A DNA stretch of 58,673 bases, from the IMG/VR virus record IMGVR_UViG_3300030329_002153, positions 1 through 58,673 of that record. One strand, 5' to 3'. The stretch is from a virus. Positions 15,996 to 23,326 of the stretch are shown here, one piece after another. Under the pieces are notes generated by a model. That model searched no databases, had not been told where the DNA came from, and saw only the letters and a program-made list of their open reading frames with translations. Both the position numbers and the translations under genes were made by a program. Every line of letters begins with the position of its first letter. The first letter of the stretch is position 1.

Positions 15996-16354
15996 TGACT
16001 CTTCCGGACAAGAGTTTGTCACCAAACTCTCGGAGTCACTGGGCTGTGAAGTCTCGACACAAGGCTGCCCACCGAAACGAGGCAGCGGTACTGACACGTC
16101 AGGCTCTGGTGGATGTGGGTCTAGGAGTGGACTGGTCCACCGTCTTGGTCAAGCCCTACTTCTTCTACCCCACGAAGAGGAAGAGGGACAGGGACAACTG
16201 TTCTGCAATGTTGAAGGCAGCAAGGGACGGCATAGCCGATGCACTCCGAGAGTGGGGCATCATCGAGGATGACGACTGCTTCATCCCGATGCCGTCGTCC
16301 ATCTCGGTGGATCGCGAACGTCCTCGTGTGGAGATTGTTATCTCCAACCAGTAA
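15953..16354 (+). CDS. rusA: RusA-family Holliday junction resolvase
   Basis: 133 residues with the RusA signature: SPNSRSHWAVKSRHKAA near the N-terminus, then KRKRDRDNCSAMLKAARDGI and GIIEDDDCF. The D-x-D-N and E/D-D-D acidic residues coordinate the metal that cuts four-way junctions in known RusA dimers. In this phage it would resolve recombination intermediates or trim branched DNA before packaging. It is the last plus-strand gene before the reversed repressor. Confidence 0.92.
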   Translation: MPKKLPAREEFTIVMTLPDKSLSPNSRSHWAVKSRHKAAHRNEAAVLTRQALVDVGLGVDWSTVLVKPYFFYPTKRKRDRDNCSAMLKAARDGIADALREWGIIEDDDCFIPMPSSISVDRERPRVEIVISNQ

Positions 16355-16359
16355 GTTTT

Positions 16360-16599
16360 TTAACTGGTCGGCCTATTCACGTTTGCGTGTTCGAGTCCAA
16401 GCAGCCAGTCCGTACTAACCCCCAGAGGGATAGCCAGACGGGCCAGTGCCCAAGCGTAGATGTCATACCGACCGCTTTCCCAATGGGAAACATTGGACTG
16501 ATAGGTGTTCGCTCTGTCTGCTAGTTCTCTCTGAGTCCAGCCCTTGCTGATGCGTGCTTCCCGCAGGCGTTGGCCGATTTCCTTGGCCGACGCAGTCAT
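16360..16599 (-). CDS. XRE-family (Cro/CI-type) repressor
   Basis: 79 residues with a classic helix-turn-helix: IGQRLREARISKGWTQRELA, then TYQSNVSHWESGR. It has no C-terminal dimerisation or cleavage domain, so it resembles Cro or a short repressor. It is the only minus-strand gene inside the plus-strand early region and is divergent from the membrane-protein/protease group. The intervening 126 bases hold a TATAAAT box and an inverted repeat, ACATT-GTG-AATGT, a likely operator. It could govern a lysogenic or timing switch. Confidence 0.88.
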   Translation of the reverse strand: MTASAKEIGQRLREARISKGWTQRELADRANTYQSNVSHWESGRYDIYAWALARLAIPLGVSTDWLLGLEHANVNRPTS

Positions 16600-16625
16600 G
16601 CTATTGACCGCCGCTCTTATTTATA

Positions 16626-16665
16626 ACATTGTGAATGTAGGGGGTGGCATCCATGCCAGCCCCCT
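16626..16665. promoter_or_regulatory. Operator-like repeat and hairpin between repressor and downstream genes
   Basis: ACATT-GTG-AATGT (16626-16638) lies beside TATAAAT on the minus strand, 27 bases upstream of the repressor ATG, where autoregulation would act. Next to it (16639-16665) is a GC-rich hairpin, GGGGGTGGCAT/ATGCCA(G)CCCCC with one bulge. No T-run follows on either strand. No clear -35 was found. Confidence 0.45.
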
Positions 16666-16725
16666 AGGAACCAGCAGGCATCCTGCCCGCATCACCCGAT
16701 AACATTTTACGAGAAGGGGACGCCG

Positions 16726-16929
16726 ATGGACATTCGATTTCCAGAGTCTCACCCAATTTGGTCCATACTCAGAACGGTCATCCTTATTCTGGGCCTTACT
16801 GGACTGCTCTACCTGAACGCCAACAACTTCGATGCGACTGAGTTGACAACAATCATTGAGATGATTGTGCTTGCTGGCGGGTTCGAAGCAGCCAAGAAAG
16901 TTCTCGCCAAAAAAGACAGTGGAGGTTGA
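16726..16929 (+). CDS. Small membrane protein (holin candidate)
   Basis: 67 residues with one sure transmembrane helix (WSILRTVILILGLTGLLYL, about 12-30) and a second weaker hydrophobic stretch (IIEMIVLAGGF, about 43-53), ending in a basic tail (AAKKVLAKKD). Size and shape fit a two-helix holin, but many phage membrane peptides look alike. Strong GAGAAGGGG ribosome site. It is followed 31 bases later by an exported protease, so a role at the host envelope is reasonable. Confidence 0.7.
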   Translation: MDIRFPESHPIWSILRTVILILGLTGLLYLNANNFDATELTTIIEMIVLAGGFEAAKKVLAKKDSGG

Positions 16930-16960
16930 CACCACGCACGGGCGCGTTACCATACACACC

Positions 16961-17884
16961 ATGGTTATGGTAAGGATGAATACCCTTGCGGTAATTCTGA
17001 TGGCCTGCTTGCAGGTCAGTGCGGCAGAACCCCTGACCTCCAGCCGGGAAAGACTGGCGAGTGTGGAGGTCGGCGGGTGTTCTGGTACTATCATCTCAGT
17101 GAATGGTAAGCGTGCGTTCGGGTTGTCGGTTGCACACTGTGCCAAGGTTGGTGACAAGGTTAGGCTGACATTCGCTGACGGCAGCACTGGTGGTGGGAAG
17201 TGGGTCATGGCAGATCAGGCGAGGGATCTCAGCCTGTTCGAGTGTAAGAGTAGCGACATCCTAGGACACACCCCGTTAGGGGTGAGGTCAACAGCGGTCA
17301 CCGCACTGGGTCGGCACGGCAGAAAAAGAATTGAATACTCCGCTGAAGAAGAGGTGACGGATGTCAGTAGCGGGAAGAAGATACGCCGCTCTGAGTACCT
17401 GATGAGTGATGGTGTTCTGAAGAACGGTGACTCGGGCGGCGGTGTGTTTGCACTTGGTAAGTTGTGTGGTGTGATCTCCCATGGGCACGACGACGACAAG
17501 ATGTATGCGTGTCGTGAGTCAGACCTGAAGGTGTTCATTCTCTCAGGTGAGAGGCAGCTTGGTCTGGACCTAAGTCCAGAGGGTTGGGGGGACAAAGATA
17601 GAACAAGAGAAATCCTTGCCTTGAAGAACAGGGTGAAGGAACTTGAGGATGCACTGGCCGACATCCGTTCCCAACTGGCGGATGTCGGGAAGGCTGGTCC
17701 TGTTGGTCCCGCTGGTCCCGCCGGGCCAACAGGACCAGCAGGCAGGGATGGCAAGGATGCCACGGTGGATATGTCTGCTGTGGTGAACCGGATAAAAGAA
17801 TTGGAGTCGTGGCAGGATAACTTCCGAGCCACTGTCCGCATCAGGCTAAGGCCGAAGGAGTTACAAGATGGCGTCGAGCGTTGA
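16961..17884 (+). CDS. Secreted trypsin-like serine protease with collagen-like stalk
   Basis: 307 residues. An N-terminal signal peptide (hydrophobic NTLAVILMACLQVSA, cut near AEP) leads to a compact chymotrypsin-fold domain. The triad is visible: His59 in SVAHC, Asp89 in ARDLSL, Ser158 in NGDSGGG; Cys40 and Cys60 could form the usual disulphide. A coiled coil (about 217-242) is followed by Gly-X-Y triplets (GPVGPAGPAGPTGPAGRDG, about 246-264) and a second helical segment, so the protein is probably trimeric with a stalk. Export implies action in the periplasm, cell surface or outside. Ribosome site is weak; ATGs at 16967 and 16976 are alternatives. Very unusual for a phage. Confidence 0.88.
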   Translation: MVMVRMNTLAVILMACLQVSAAEPLTSSRERLASVEVGGCSGTIISVNGKRAFGLSVAHCAKVGDKVRLTFADGSTGGGKWVMADQARDLSLFECKSSDILGHTPLGVRSTAVTALGRHGRKRIEYSAEEEVTDVSSGKKIRRSEYLMSDGVLKNGDSGGGVFALGKLCGVISHGHDDDKMYACRESDLKVFILSGERQLGLDLSPEGWGDKDRTREILALKNRVKELEDALADIRSQLADVGKAGPVGPAGPAGPTGPAGRDGKDATVDMSAVVNRIKELESWQDNFRATVRIRLRPKELQDGVER

Positions 17885-18077
17885 CCTTCAAGCGTTGTTG
17901 GAAGCATCCACTGGCGAGCGTATCGGACGGCAGTCTGACGCACAGCAGACAACATTGGTGTTGATCGACCGGGTCTTCACCAAAACATTGTCCGAGCCTG
18001 ACGTGATGGAGGCTGCCGCTGCACGGCAACTCCTCATGCGTGAAGCTCCCATCGGCAGCAGCAGCCCCGGTAGCTAG
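17868..18077 (+). CDS. Small helical protein, unknown
   Basis: 69 residues, start overlapping the protease end by 17 bases, with AAGGAG before the ATG. Acidic and Ala-rich; no membrane segment or motif recognised. It forms a run of short overlapping genes (with the next two) after the protease. Confidence 0.6.
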   Translation: MASSVDLQALLEASTGERIGRQSDAQQTTLVLIDRVFTKTLSEPDVMEAAAARQLLMREAPIGSSSPGS

Positions 18078-18310
18078 TGTCAGTTGAACTGACCAGTTCG
18101 GAGCAGCGAGGTGAGGCGGCCCGCCTTCTCTCGCTTGATGAGCATGGACTCGAAGTCGAGTCCGTAGCCATGGCCCTGCGCCTGTTCGAGCAACAGGAAA
18201 GGGCCATGGCTAAGCAGGTGGAGATAGATCGTGAGTCAACCACACAACTGCGAGACATTGGCAGCAGAAACCTCTCACCAGAGGAACGTCTGGAAAGCCT
18301 TGATGTCTAA
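18077..18310 (+). CDS. Small acidic helical protein, unknown
   Basis: 77 residues from a GTG overlapping the previous stop (TAGTG). Sequence such as EVESVAMALRLFEQQERAMAKQ suggests an amphipathic helix or coiled coil; the end (LSPEERLESLD) is also helical. No family recognised. Confidence 0.55.
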   Translation: MSVELTSSEQRGEAARLLSLDEHGLEVESVAMALRLFEQQERAMAKQVEIDRESTTQLRDIGSRNLSPEERLESLDV

Positions 18311-18689
18311 TGTGTGGGCGCACGATGTCATGGAGAGGATGAGACTGCGCCGAAAGGTGGAGGCAAGGCACATGGGGTTAGGTGACATTGATGTTGGGAC
18401 ATTCCCCTCCCATCCACCCAATGTTGTAATCAACGAAGGGAATGGGGCAAGCAAGTTGCTGTCCGGATTGCTTCTGGCTGCCGCCGGGGGTGGTGGGGCA
18501 CTGGGCTTGGCATCATTTTTGTCACCGGCAGTGTCAAGTCCGACACCTGTTGTCGCACCGGATGACAAACCTGTAAGTGCCGATGACAAATCTGTCATCC
18601 CCAGTGAGTTCATCTATGACATCGAGATCATGAGCGTGGACGGAGGGTTGAAAGTCGATGCCACCAGAGTGGACGGAACTGACCAGTGA
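18303..18689 (+). CDS. Single-span membrane protein, unknown
   Basis: 128 residues from the ATG at 18303 (preceded by GGAAAG); longer in-frame starts overlap the upstream gene heavily. A basic N-terminus (MRLRRKVEARH) is followed by one hydrophobic segment, LLSGLLLAAAGGGGALGLAS (about 59-78), then an acidic C-terminal domain. This could be a spanin-like or lysis-accessory protein, given the neighbouring holin-like gene and protease, but there is no direct evidence. Confidence 0.6.
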   Translation: MSNVWAHDVMERMRLRRKVEARHMGLGDIDVGTFPSHPPNVVINEGNGASKLLSGLLLAAAGGGGALGLASFLSPAVSSPTPVVAPDDKPVSADDKSVIPSEFIYDIEIMSVDGGLKVDATRVDGTDQ

Positions 18690-19080
18690 GGACGGGTTCC
18701 TCTACTGCTACAAGTGCGAGGTGCTTCGGGTTGTTGACGGCGACACCGTTGATATCAACCTGAACCTTGGATGCAATGTTGTGTTCAAGGTTAGGACGAG
18801 ACTCATCGGGATCGACGCGCCCGAAATGCGGGGCGACGAGAAGGAGAAGGGCAAAGACGCACGCGACCACTTGGTCAAGCTGTGTTGCCGGTACTCCCTG
18901 AACCTCCGGAAGGAGGGGAAGTTCTCTGGCAATGCCAAGATGTACGTCAGAACCCACAAGGACAAGCAAGGATCCTTCGGCAGATACCTTGTTGAGCTTG
19001 TGGGTCTGGACTCTTATGACAATATTGTAGTCATCAACCAGAAGATGGTTGAGGACGGGCACGCTGTGTCTTCCTTATGA
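18658..19080 (+). CDS. Staphylococcal-nuclease-like thermonuclease
   Basis: 140 residues with the SNase-family blocks: VLRVVDGDTVDINL (metal-binding Asp residues), RTRLIGIDAPE (catalytic Arg and following Asp/Pro/Glu), GKDARDHL, and GSFGRYLVEL (second Arg). Calcium-dependent members cut DNA and RNA to nucleotides. No signal peptide is seen, so it should act in the cytoplasm, for example on host DNA. It overlaps the membrane-protein gene by 32 bases and its end overlaps the convergent minus-strand gene by 47 bases. Confidence 0.9.
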   Translation: MPPEWTELTSEDGFLYCYKCEVLRVVDGDTVDINLNLGCNVVFKVRTRLIGIDAPEMRGDEKEKGKDARDHLVKLCCRYSLNLRKEGKFSGNAKMYVRTHKDKQGSFGRYLVELVGLDSYDNIVVINQKMVEDGHAVSSL

Positions 19081-19441
19081 TGTCGGGCAGGGCGTCAGAG
19101 TAGACAGCGTACCCTTTCCGCTTCAGGTGCTTGGCGACCAGTCGCTCAAGGTGCAAGGCATCTTCGCTTGAGTATCCCACCAGCCTGCTGCTCATCCAGA
19201 TCGGGCTGATCCGTATGCCAAACTCTCGCACCAAGAAGGACGACGTGTCCTTCCCGTTCGTGAGCTTACCCTTGTGCTGGAGCCACCGCTCCTCTGGATC
19301 TATCCCGGTGACACCAACATAGAACGCACCCGACTTCTTTCTGACGTGCTTGTTCTTTCGAATGAACTTTGCAATTGCGGTTTTGTTTTTCTTGACTGCC
19401 TCCCAGTCAAGGCGAATGGCATACGCTTGGTACTCACTCAT
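19034..19441 (-). CDS. GIY-YIG-like nuclease domain protein
   Basis: 135 residues from the ATG preceded by GGAGGTGA. The central stretch AFYVGVTGIDPEERWLQH followed by a Gly/Lys/Asn-rich segment and VREFG matches the GIY-YIG layout (Tyr-Val-Gly, then Arg and His on the next helix). EDALHLERLVAKHLKRKGY near the end supplies a Glu at a plausible metal-ligand position. If correct it would nick DNA; stand-alone phage versions can be homing or host-degrading nucleases. It is last in the minus-strand operon and convergent with the thermonuclease. Confidence 0.65.
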   Translation of the reverse strand: MSEYQAYAIRLDWEAVKKNKTAIAKFIRKNKHVRKKSGAFYVGVTGIDPEERWLQHKGKLTNGKDTSSFLVREFGIRISPIWMSSRLVGYSSEDALHLERLVAKHLKRKGYAVYSDALPDIIRKTQRARPQPSSG

Positions 19442-19634
19442 CGTCACCTCCGAACAGGAACTCAGTGATAGCTTCTGTAACCTCAGACACCTTCGCATTC
19501 TTGACCGTTAAGTTGCGGCCTATATTTCCGATCACCACCTTGCCGCCTTTTCCCAGAAGCCTAATAGTTACCCGAACACTTCCTTGGTTGTCGTCGTGCC
19601 GCTTTGGCTTGCCGCCTCTCTCAAACAGTGCCAT
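19434..19634 (-). CDS. Small basic beta-rich protein, unknown
   Basis: 66 residues with alternating hydrophobic strands (SVRVTIRLLGKGGKVVIGNI) and a short C-terminal helix. Overlaps the GIY-YIG-like gene by eight bases. No family recognised. Confidence 0.55.
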   Translation of the reverse strand: MALFERGGKPKRHDDNQGSVRVTIRLLGKGGKVVIGNIGRNLTVKNAKVSEVTEAITEFLFGGDDE

Positions 19635-19645
19635 GTCTGTACCTT

Positions 19646-19981
19646 TCAGTTGAGTTCGTAACCACCGTTGCCCATCCTATCCTTCAGGTAGGGCTTTAGT
19701 TCTTGCAGCAGGTCGGCCAGCAACTCGCTGGGCTGTTGGCCTATGGCCTCTGCGTCCTCCTCTTCGTCCTCCCTAGATGCGGTGATGATTCTGTAGTCAG
19801 CAGACGCAATGCTGTAACGAGACAGCCAAAGCGAGAGCAGCGAAGACTCTCGCGTGATGATGTCGGAGTTGATTGGCAGATTAGCCAGAAGCATCCGGAG
19901 CCTCTCCGCTGACTTCGCTACCCCCTCGATGGCCTTGGCCATCCTCTCCTCCGTCTCCTTCTTCAGTTCTTCTCTGGTCAT
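19646..19981 (-). CDS. Helical protein, unknown
   Basis: 111 residues, strongly charged helix at the N-terminus (EELKKETEERMAKAIEGVAKSAERL) and a leucine-rich C-terminal helix (LLADLLQELKPYL). AAAGGAAC ribosome site. Its start lies 101 bases inside the upstream gene, an unusually long overlap; one of the two reading ends may be wrong. Function unknown. Confidence 0.6.
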   Translation of the reverse strand: MTREELKKETEERMAKAIEGVAKSAERLRMLLANLPINSDIITRESSLLSLWLSRYSIASADYRIITASREDEEEDAEAIGQQPSELLADLLQELKPYLKDRMGNGGYELN

Positions 19982-20276
19982 GCTTGTTCCTTTCTGGATC
20001 TAATATTGCAATCAACTCGTATATCCCGTTGAAGGATACATGAGTGTGATCGGTTTCGTATTCACTGGCTTGATGTACCCACAGCCCTTCCGCTACCCCA
20101 TCTCTTGGGGTGAACCATTCGATTACAACATTGCCAGTGCCATCAGCACACAGTTCGACACTTGCTCCCATCGGTCTCGACCTGTCCTTCGGTGGACCTT
20201 GGCATAGCCTGACCTCATAGTCTTCGATCAGGTTACACAACTCCACCAGACTTAACCCGCTCCCTGAGTTTGTCAT
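19881..20276 (-). CDS. Unknown protein with long 3' overlap
   Basis: 131 residues from the ATG at 20276, inside the end of the recombinase gene. Residues about 1-95 look like a real domain (SLVELCNLIEDYEVRLC, then strand-rich ASVELCADGTGNVVIEWF and HTHVSFNGIYELIAIL). The last 35 residues are Gly/Glu/Arg-rich low complexity and overlap the next gene by 101 bases, consistent with a stop-free but non-functional tail or a frameshift. No family recognised. Confidence 0.55.
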   Translation of the reverse strand: MTNSGSGLSLVELCNLIEDYEVRLCQGPPKDRSRPMGASVELCADGTGNVVIEWFTPRDGVAEGLWVHQASEYETDHTHVSFNGIYELIAILDPERNKHDQRRTEEGDGGEDGQGHRGGSEVSGEAPDASG

Positions 20277-21012
20277 CTTTCTTCCATGCCTTGTATGCTC
20301 GGGCACAGCGTTGGTCCTTCCATGGACGAGACCACCGTACCCTTCGCTTGGTAATCTTCCCTTCAGTAACGAACTTGTCTTCGACAGCGTCACTGATTTC
20401 CACCCACGTCTTGCCATGCTTGTCTCTCATATCGACAATCCACAGCATCATCTTCACCATTTCCACATCAGGTATCAGGTTCTTGTCCTTGCCACTGCCG
20501 TGAGTCCAGCCGAGTGGAGCATTGCAAGAATACTTCTTCCCTGATTTCTTCAGGACATCCAGCGCAGCCTTGGTCCTCTCTGACTTGACCCGTGATTCCC
20601 ACCGTGCCATCGCCGCCATGATGGTCACGAACAACTCACCGTTTGGTGACTTCACATCAACATTGATGTCAAGGAAGTGGGCGTTGATTCCTCGCTTCTC
20701 CCATAGGGACCATGTGTTGAGGAAGTCTCTCGTGTCCCTGAAGCCACGGTCTAGCCTGACGAACAGGACGTGGTCGCCCGGCTCAAGTGCGGTGTTCAGT
20801 GCCGCACCTTCTGGCCTCTGGAGCAGAGGCTTCTTGAATGCCGACACCCCTTCTTCCCTGAAGAATCCACCACGTTCGAGATCCTCATAGTCAATCTTGG
20901 TTCTGATGTATTCGAAGTACCGGTCGAGAGTCTTAGCCTGTCCCGATAAGGACAGACCAGACTCTGCCTGTTCTTCCGACGACACCCTGATGTAGCCGTA
21001 GGCTTTAGGCAC
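20233..21012 (-). CDS. Serine recombinase (resolvase/invertase type)
   Basis: 259 residues from a GTG with AGGGGAG upstream. The catalytic domain shows GYIRVSSEEQ with the nucleophilic serine, LSGQAKTLDRYF, VLFVRLDRGFRDTRDF (active-site Arg/Asp cluster), NGELFVTIMAAMARWES and the ERTKAALD hinge helix. A short C-terminal region starting with the PLGW-type segment resembles the beginning of the large-serine-recombinase domain but stops after about 90 residues. It is smaller than typical serine integrases (450 or more residues). It could integrate, invert or resolve DNA; no att site was recognised nearby. Confidence 0.9.
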   Translation of the reverse strand: MPKAYGYIRVSSEEQAESGLSLSGQAKTLDRYFEYIRTKIDYEDLERGGFFREEGVSAFKKPLLQRPEGAALNTALEPGDHVLFVRLDRGFRDTRDFLNTWSLWEKRGINAHFLDINVDVKSPNGELFVTIMAAMARWESRVKSERTKAALDVLKKSGKKYSCNAPLGWTHGSGKDKNLIPDVEMVKMMLWIVDMRDKHGKTWVEISDAVEDKFVTEGKITKRRVRWSRPWKDQRCARAYKAWKKDDKLRERVKSGGVV

Positions 21013-21108
21013 TGGGCTTCTCCCCTAATGCAAGGCTTGACCATGGCATGTTCCCCTCTCTCAGTTTGCAGTAGACATCTATCAGTACAGTCACCACCTC
21101 GCTACCCA

Positions 21109-21543
21109 TTACATTGCTCCCAACAGTTTCGTTGCCACAGCTTGTCGGTAATGTTGGTCTAATCCTCCGGGGTCTCCGACATTACTAACCCAGAGGTGTT
21201 CAGCAAGTCGTCCAATCTTGCACGATGTGCCATCCCACCACCGTTCACCACACCAACAGGTGATGCTACCTCCCACATGGTCACCCAGTAAGGCAGCCCA
21301 GCTGCCAGACCAGAGTTGTGTGGTACACCCCGGCGTTTCACTGTATGGACCAGAGTATTGTCTGGATGGCTGGCTGGTGTGTTCGGAACGGTAGTTCCCA
21401 TACACAAGGTGTGCCGCCAGTTGCAGCCAGCAACCTTGGCGTTCCGGAAGGAACAGGTTCTCATCCCTGATCCACCTCTCCGTGTCCTCACCACCCTCGA
21501 ATACCATGCCGCAGACGGGGCACCAGCATGTTCTACTTTCCAT
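21109..21543 (-). CDS. Zinc-binding protein, paralogue of the 23751-24200 product
   Basis: 144 residues. Starts with CWCPVCGMVF (zinc knuckle), then WLQLAAHLVYG (possible His ligand), a central insertion rich in Ser/Tyr/Trp, then TCWCGERWW and a C-terminal block IGRLAEHLWV ... GLDQHYRQAVATKLLGAM. The order WCPxCG, LAxH, CxCG, IGRxxxHL, QHxRxxxATxxL matches the product of 23751-24200, so these are diverged paralogues. No known family identified; zinc and nucleic-acid binding are inferred. Starts within the previous small gene (11-base overlap). Confidence 0.7.
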   Translation of the reverse strand: MESRTCWCPVCGMVFEGGEDTERWIRDENLFLPERQGCWLQLAAHLVYGNYRSEHTSQPSRQYSGPYSETPGCTTQLWSGSWAALLGDHVGGSITCWCGERWWDGTSCKIGRLAEHLWVSNVGDPGGLDQHYRQAVATKLLGAM

Positions 21544-21853
21544 TGCTCTTCCACTCCTCTGACAAGAGGCAGTACACCCAAGAACCCAACACTAGTAACG
21601 TAAGCGTTCCGTAGTTTAGCTCGCCAATATCCATTGTCAATCTCCATGAGGAGTTGGTTGTAAGAATCCGCGCCATGGTTGGTCGGGTAGAACTTGCGGT
21701 TAGTTCCGGAGGACCACAGTCAAGATGAACTGTGGGGTGGCTTGCTGAACCACCCACCCTGCGGCACTCATGGCTTACCGGCCCCTTGGCTACAACATTA
21801 CTGCCAATGACAACAGTTGCTTCGCCATGTCGAACGGGGCAGTCCGTAGCCAC
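21533..21853 (-). CDS. Small membrane-anchored protein (start uncertain)
   Basis: From the GTG that overlaps the upstream stop (TAGTG) it is 106 residues. A much shorter 33-residue version from the ATG at 21634 has the better ribosome site (GGAG, seven bases). Both share the C-terminal membrane span YGTLTLLVLGSWVYCLL and a short charged tail. If only the short form is made, 21635-21852 is an untranslated gap. DNA in the span region has a 21/23 match near 10536-10558. Function unknown. Confidence 0.5.
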   Translation of the reverse strand: MATDCPVRHGEATVVIGSNVVAKGPVSHECRRVGGSASHPTVHLDCGPPELTASSTRPTMARILTTNSSWRLTMDIGELNYGTLTLLVLGSWVYCLLSEEWKSNGK

Positions 21854-22611
21854 TAGAAGGACCGCAGCAGTTCAGCCGTCAACTCCTTCCGCTCCCTAAC
21901 CTTGGCACCGTGCCGAAGGTTCGAACCGGGAGACACGTTCATCACCCTTCGGTTTGTAACTCGAATGTTGTTGGAAACCAGACGGTCAGCCATCAACGTG
22001 GGGTCGTTGTATTGACTACGCTCTTCGTTCAAGTCGTGGTCTTTGTCCCGTCTCCACGTCAGCTTTCCGTCAGCTTTTCTGGCAACTGCTTCGTAGATAA
22101 AACAGCCCCAAGACTTGTTATAGTTATCGCATGTGGCATCACTGTGAACGAACCCAATGACCTCACCTTCCTCTGGAATCCAGAGGTCGTCTGGCTCAAC
22201 GTCCCACTCCTCGATGATTGAGAGGTTCCCACATCCACAGCAAGCCACCCGGTGCCCATCCCTTCCATGGGTCGGGGTTGCCATCCACTGGGTGTAATCG
22301 TTCTGTGTATGTTTCATACCGAACTCCCAGTCCTCCACATGTTCAGGGAAATGTTGCTTCCGTCCCTCAAGAGGGACCAGTGCAACTGCGACGTTCACAG
22401 CGTAAACCGTGGCACGTCTCCCGGTGTTGTCGGTGTTGATAGGCGATCCAATCAGATCCTTGCCCGACTTCTCGACCCCCTTGCCCCTCATTCCCAACGC
22501 ATTGCAGTATGGGCACTGCTTCCACATCCAGAACCCTTGCTGGCCCCACCGATCACACAGATCGTTCTCAGCAAATGGTGCTTCACGGTTTCCGAGTTTC
22601 CAATTAGTCAT
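21853..22611 (-). CDS. Unknown protein with two cysteine pairs
   Basis: 252 residues. An N-terminal CPYCNA motif and a central CCGCGNLSI probably bind zinc; acidic WDVEPDDLWIPEEGEVIGF lies between predicted strands and the C-terminus is basic and helical. The start ATG has GAGGA and shares the leader GAGGATTTTGCGATG with the gene starting at 27941. No family recognised; it lies in the minus-strand accessory operon with two other zinc-motif proteins. Confidence 0.7.
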   Translation of the reverse strand: MTNWKLGNREAPFAENDLCDRWGQQGFWMWKQCPYCNALGMRGKGVEKSGKDLIGSPINTDNTGRRATVYAVNVAVALVPLEGRKQHFPEHVEDWEFGMKHTQNDYTQWMATPTHGRDGHRVACCGCGNLSIIEEWDVEPDDLWIPEEGEVIGFVHSDATCDNYNKSWGCFIYEAVARKADGKLTWRRDKDHDLNEERSQYNDPTLMADRLVSNNIRVTNRRVMNVSPGSNLRHGAKVRERKELTAELLRSF

Positions 22612-22625
22612 CGCAAAATCCTCGC

Positions 22626-22692
22626 TTGAAAAAAAACCTGATGGGATTCCCCTACTGGGTTGCTTCCGGTAAACCTACAGCAACCCAGTAGG
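22626..22692 (-). terminator. Possible terminator/attenuator before the 22611 gene
   Basis: A perfect 13-bp inverted repeat (22651-22663 with 22680-22692), then on the minus strand GGGAATCCC and eight T about 15 bases further on. It overlaps the end of the upstream gene and precedes the next ribosome site, so partial termination is plausible. The spacing before the T-run is longer than in a textbook terminator. Confidence 0.45.
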
Positions 22693-23326
22693 AGAACCCG
22701 AAGCTAACAGATCGTCGCAGAAATGAGTTGAACCTGCCGTCCCCGATAGCATGCTCATGGAGTGCGGCGTGGTACTCCTCTTCGAGCTTGCATCTCTTGA
22801 CGATACCTTGGATCGTCTCGGACACCGGCAGTTCACTGATAGACTTCAGTTCTCCGGACACAATCTTCTCGTAAAGTTCCCTTCCTAGAAGGGGGATGCC
22901 GTCAGACATCCTGTCAACCATGTCGTGCAGCTTGCCGCCATCGTCATCCTCACCACCAACCAAGTTCCAGAGGCTGGCATATGCCATGCTGGTTTTCATT
23001 GACCAAGTCAACACGAACCGCAAGGCATCTTCGAAGGTGTACTGAGGAACAGGGTAACCCTCCGCTTCGTAGTCTGCTTCGATGGGGCGACGGACGAACT
23101 CGTCTGTTGCCAAGTCCACATCACATCCGAACCGAGTGAAGTCTCGGAGGAATGTTTCTTGCAACTGCCAGAAGTCTCCCTCTGGGAGGTAGCCAAGGGC
23201 ACCGACCCAGTCATGGAGTGCCTTCTGATATCTGTCTTCGAAGTCTAGGAACTGTAACGCTGCCTCAGCAGCACGCTTCTGTAGCACCGTGGTGCTTGGT
23301 TTCCACTTGTCAGCTTTGTACTTCAT
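22652..23326 (-). CDS. Helical protein, unknown
   Basis: 224 residues, acidic and aromatic-rich, mostly helical by pattern (ALQFLDFEDRYQKALHDWVG, FEDALRFVLTWSMKTSMAY). No membrane helix, no metal site and no family recognised. Start overlaps the upstream gene by 17 bases. Context: middle of the minus-strand accessory operon. Confidence 0.65.
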   Translation of the reverse strand: MKYKADKWKPSTTVLQKRAAEAALQFLDFEDRYQKALHDWVGALGYLPEGDFWQLQETFLRDFTRFGCDVDLATDEFVRRPIEADYEAEGYPVPQYTFEDALRFVLTWSMKTSMAYASLWNLVGGEDDDGGKLHDMVDRMSDGIPLLGRELYEKIVSGELKSISELPVSETIQGIVKRCKLEEEYHAALHEHAIGDGRFNSFLRRSVSFGFSYWVAVGLPEATQ

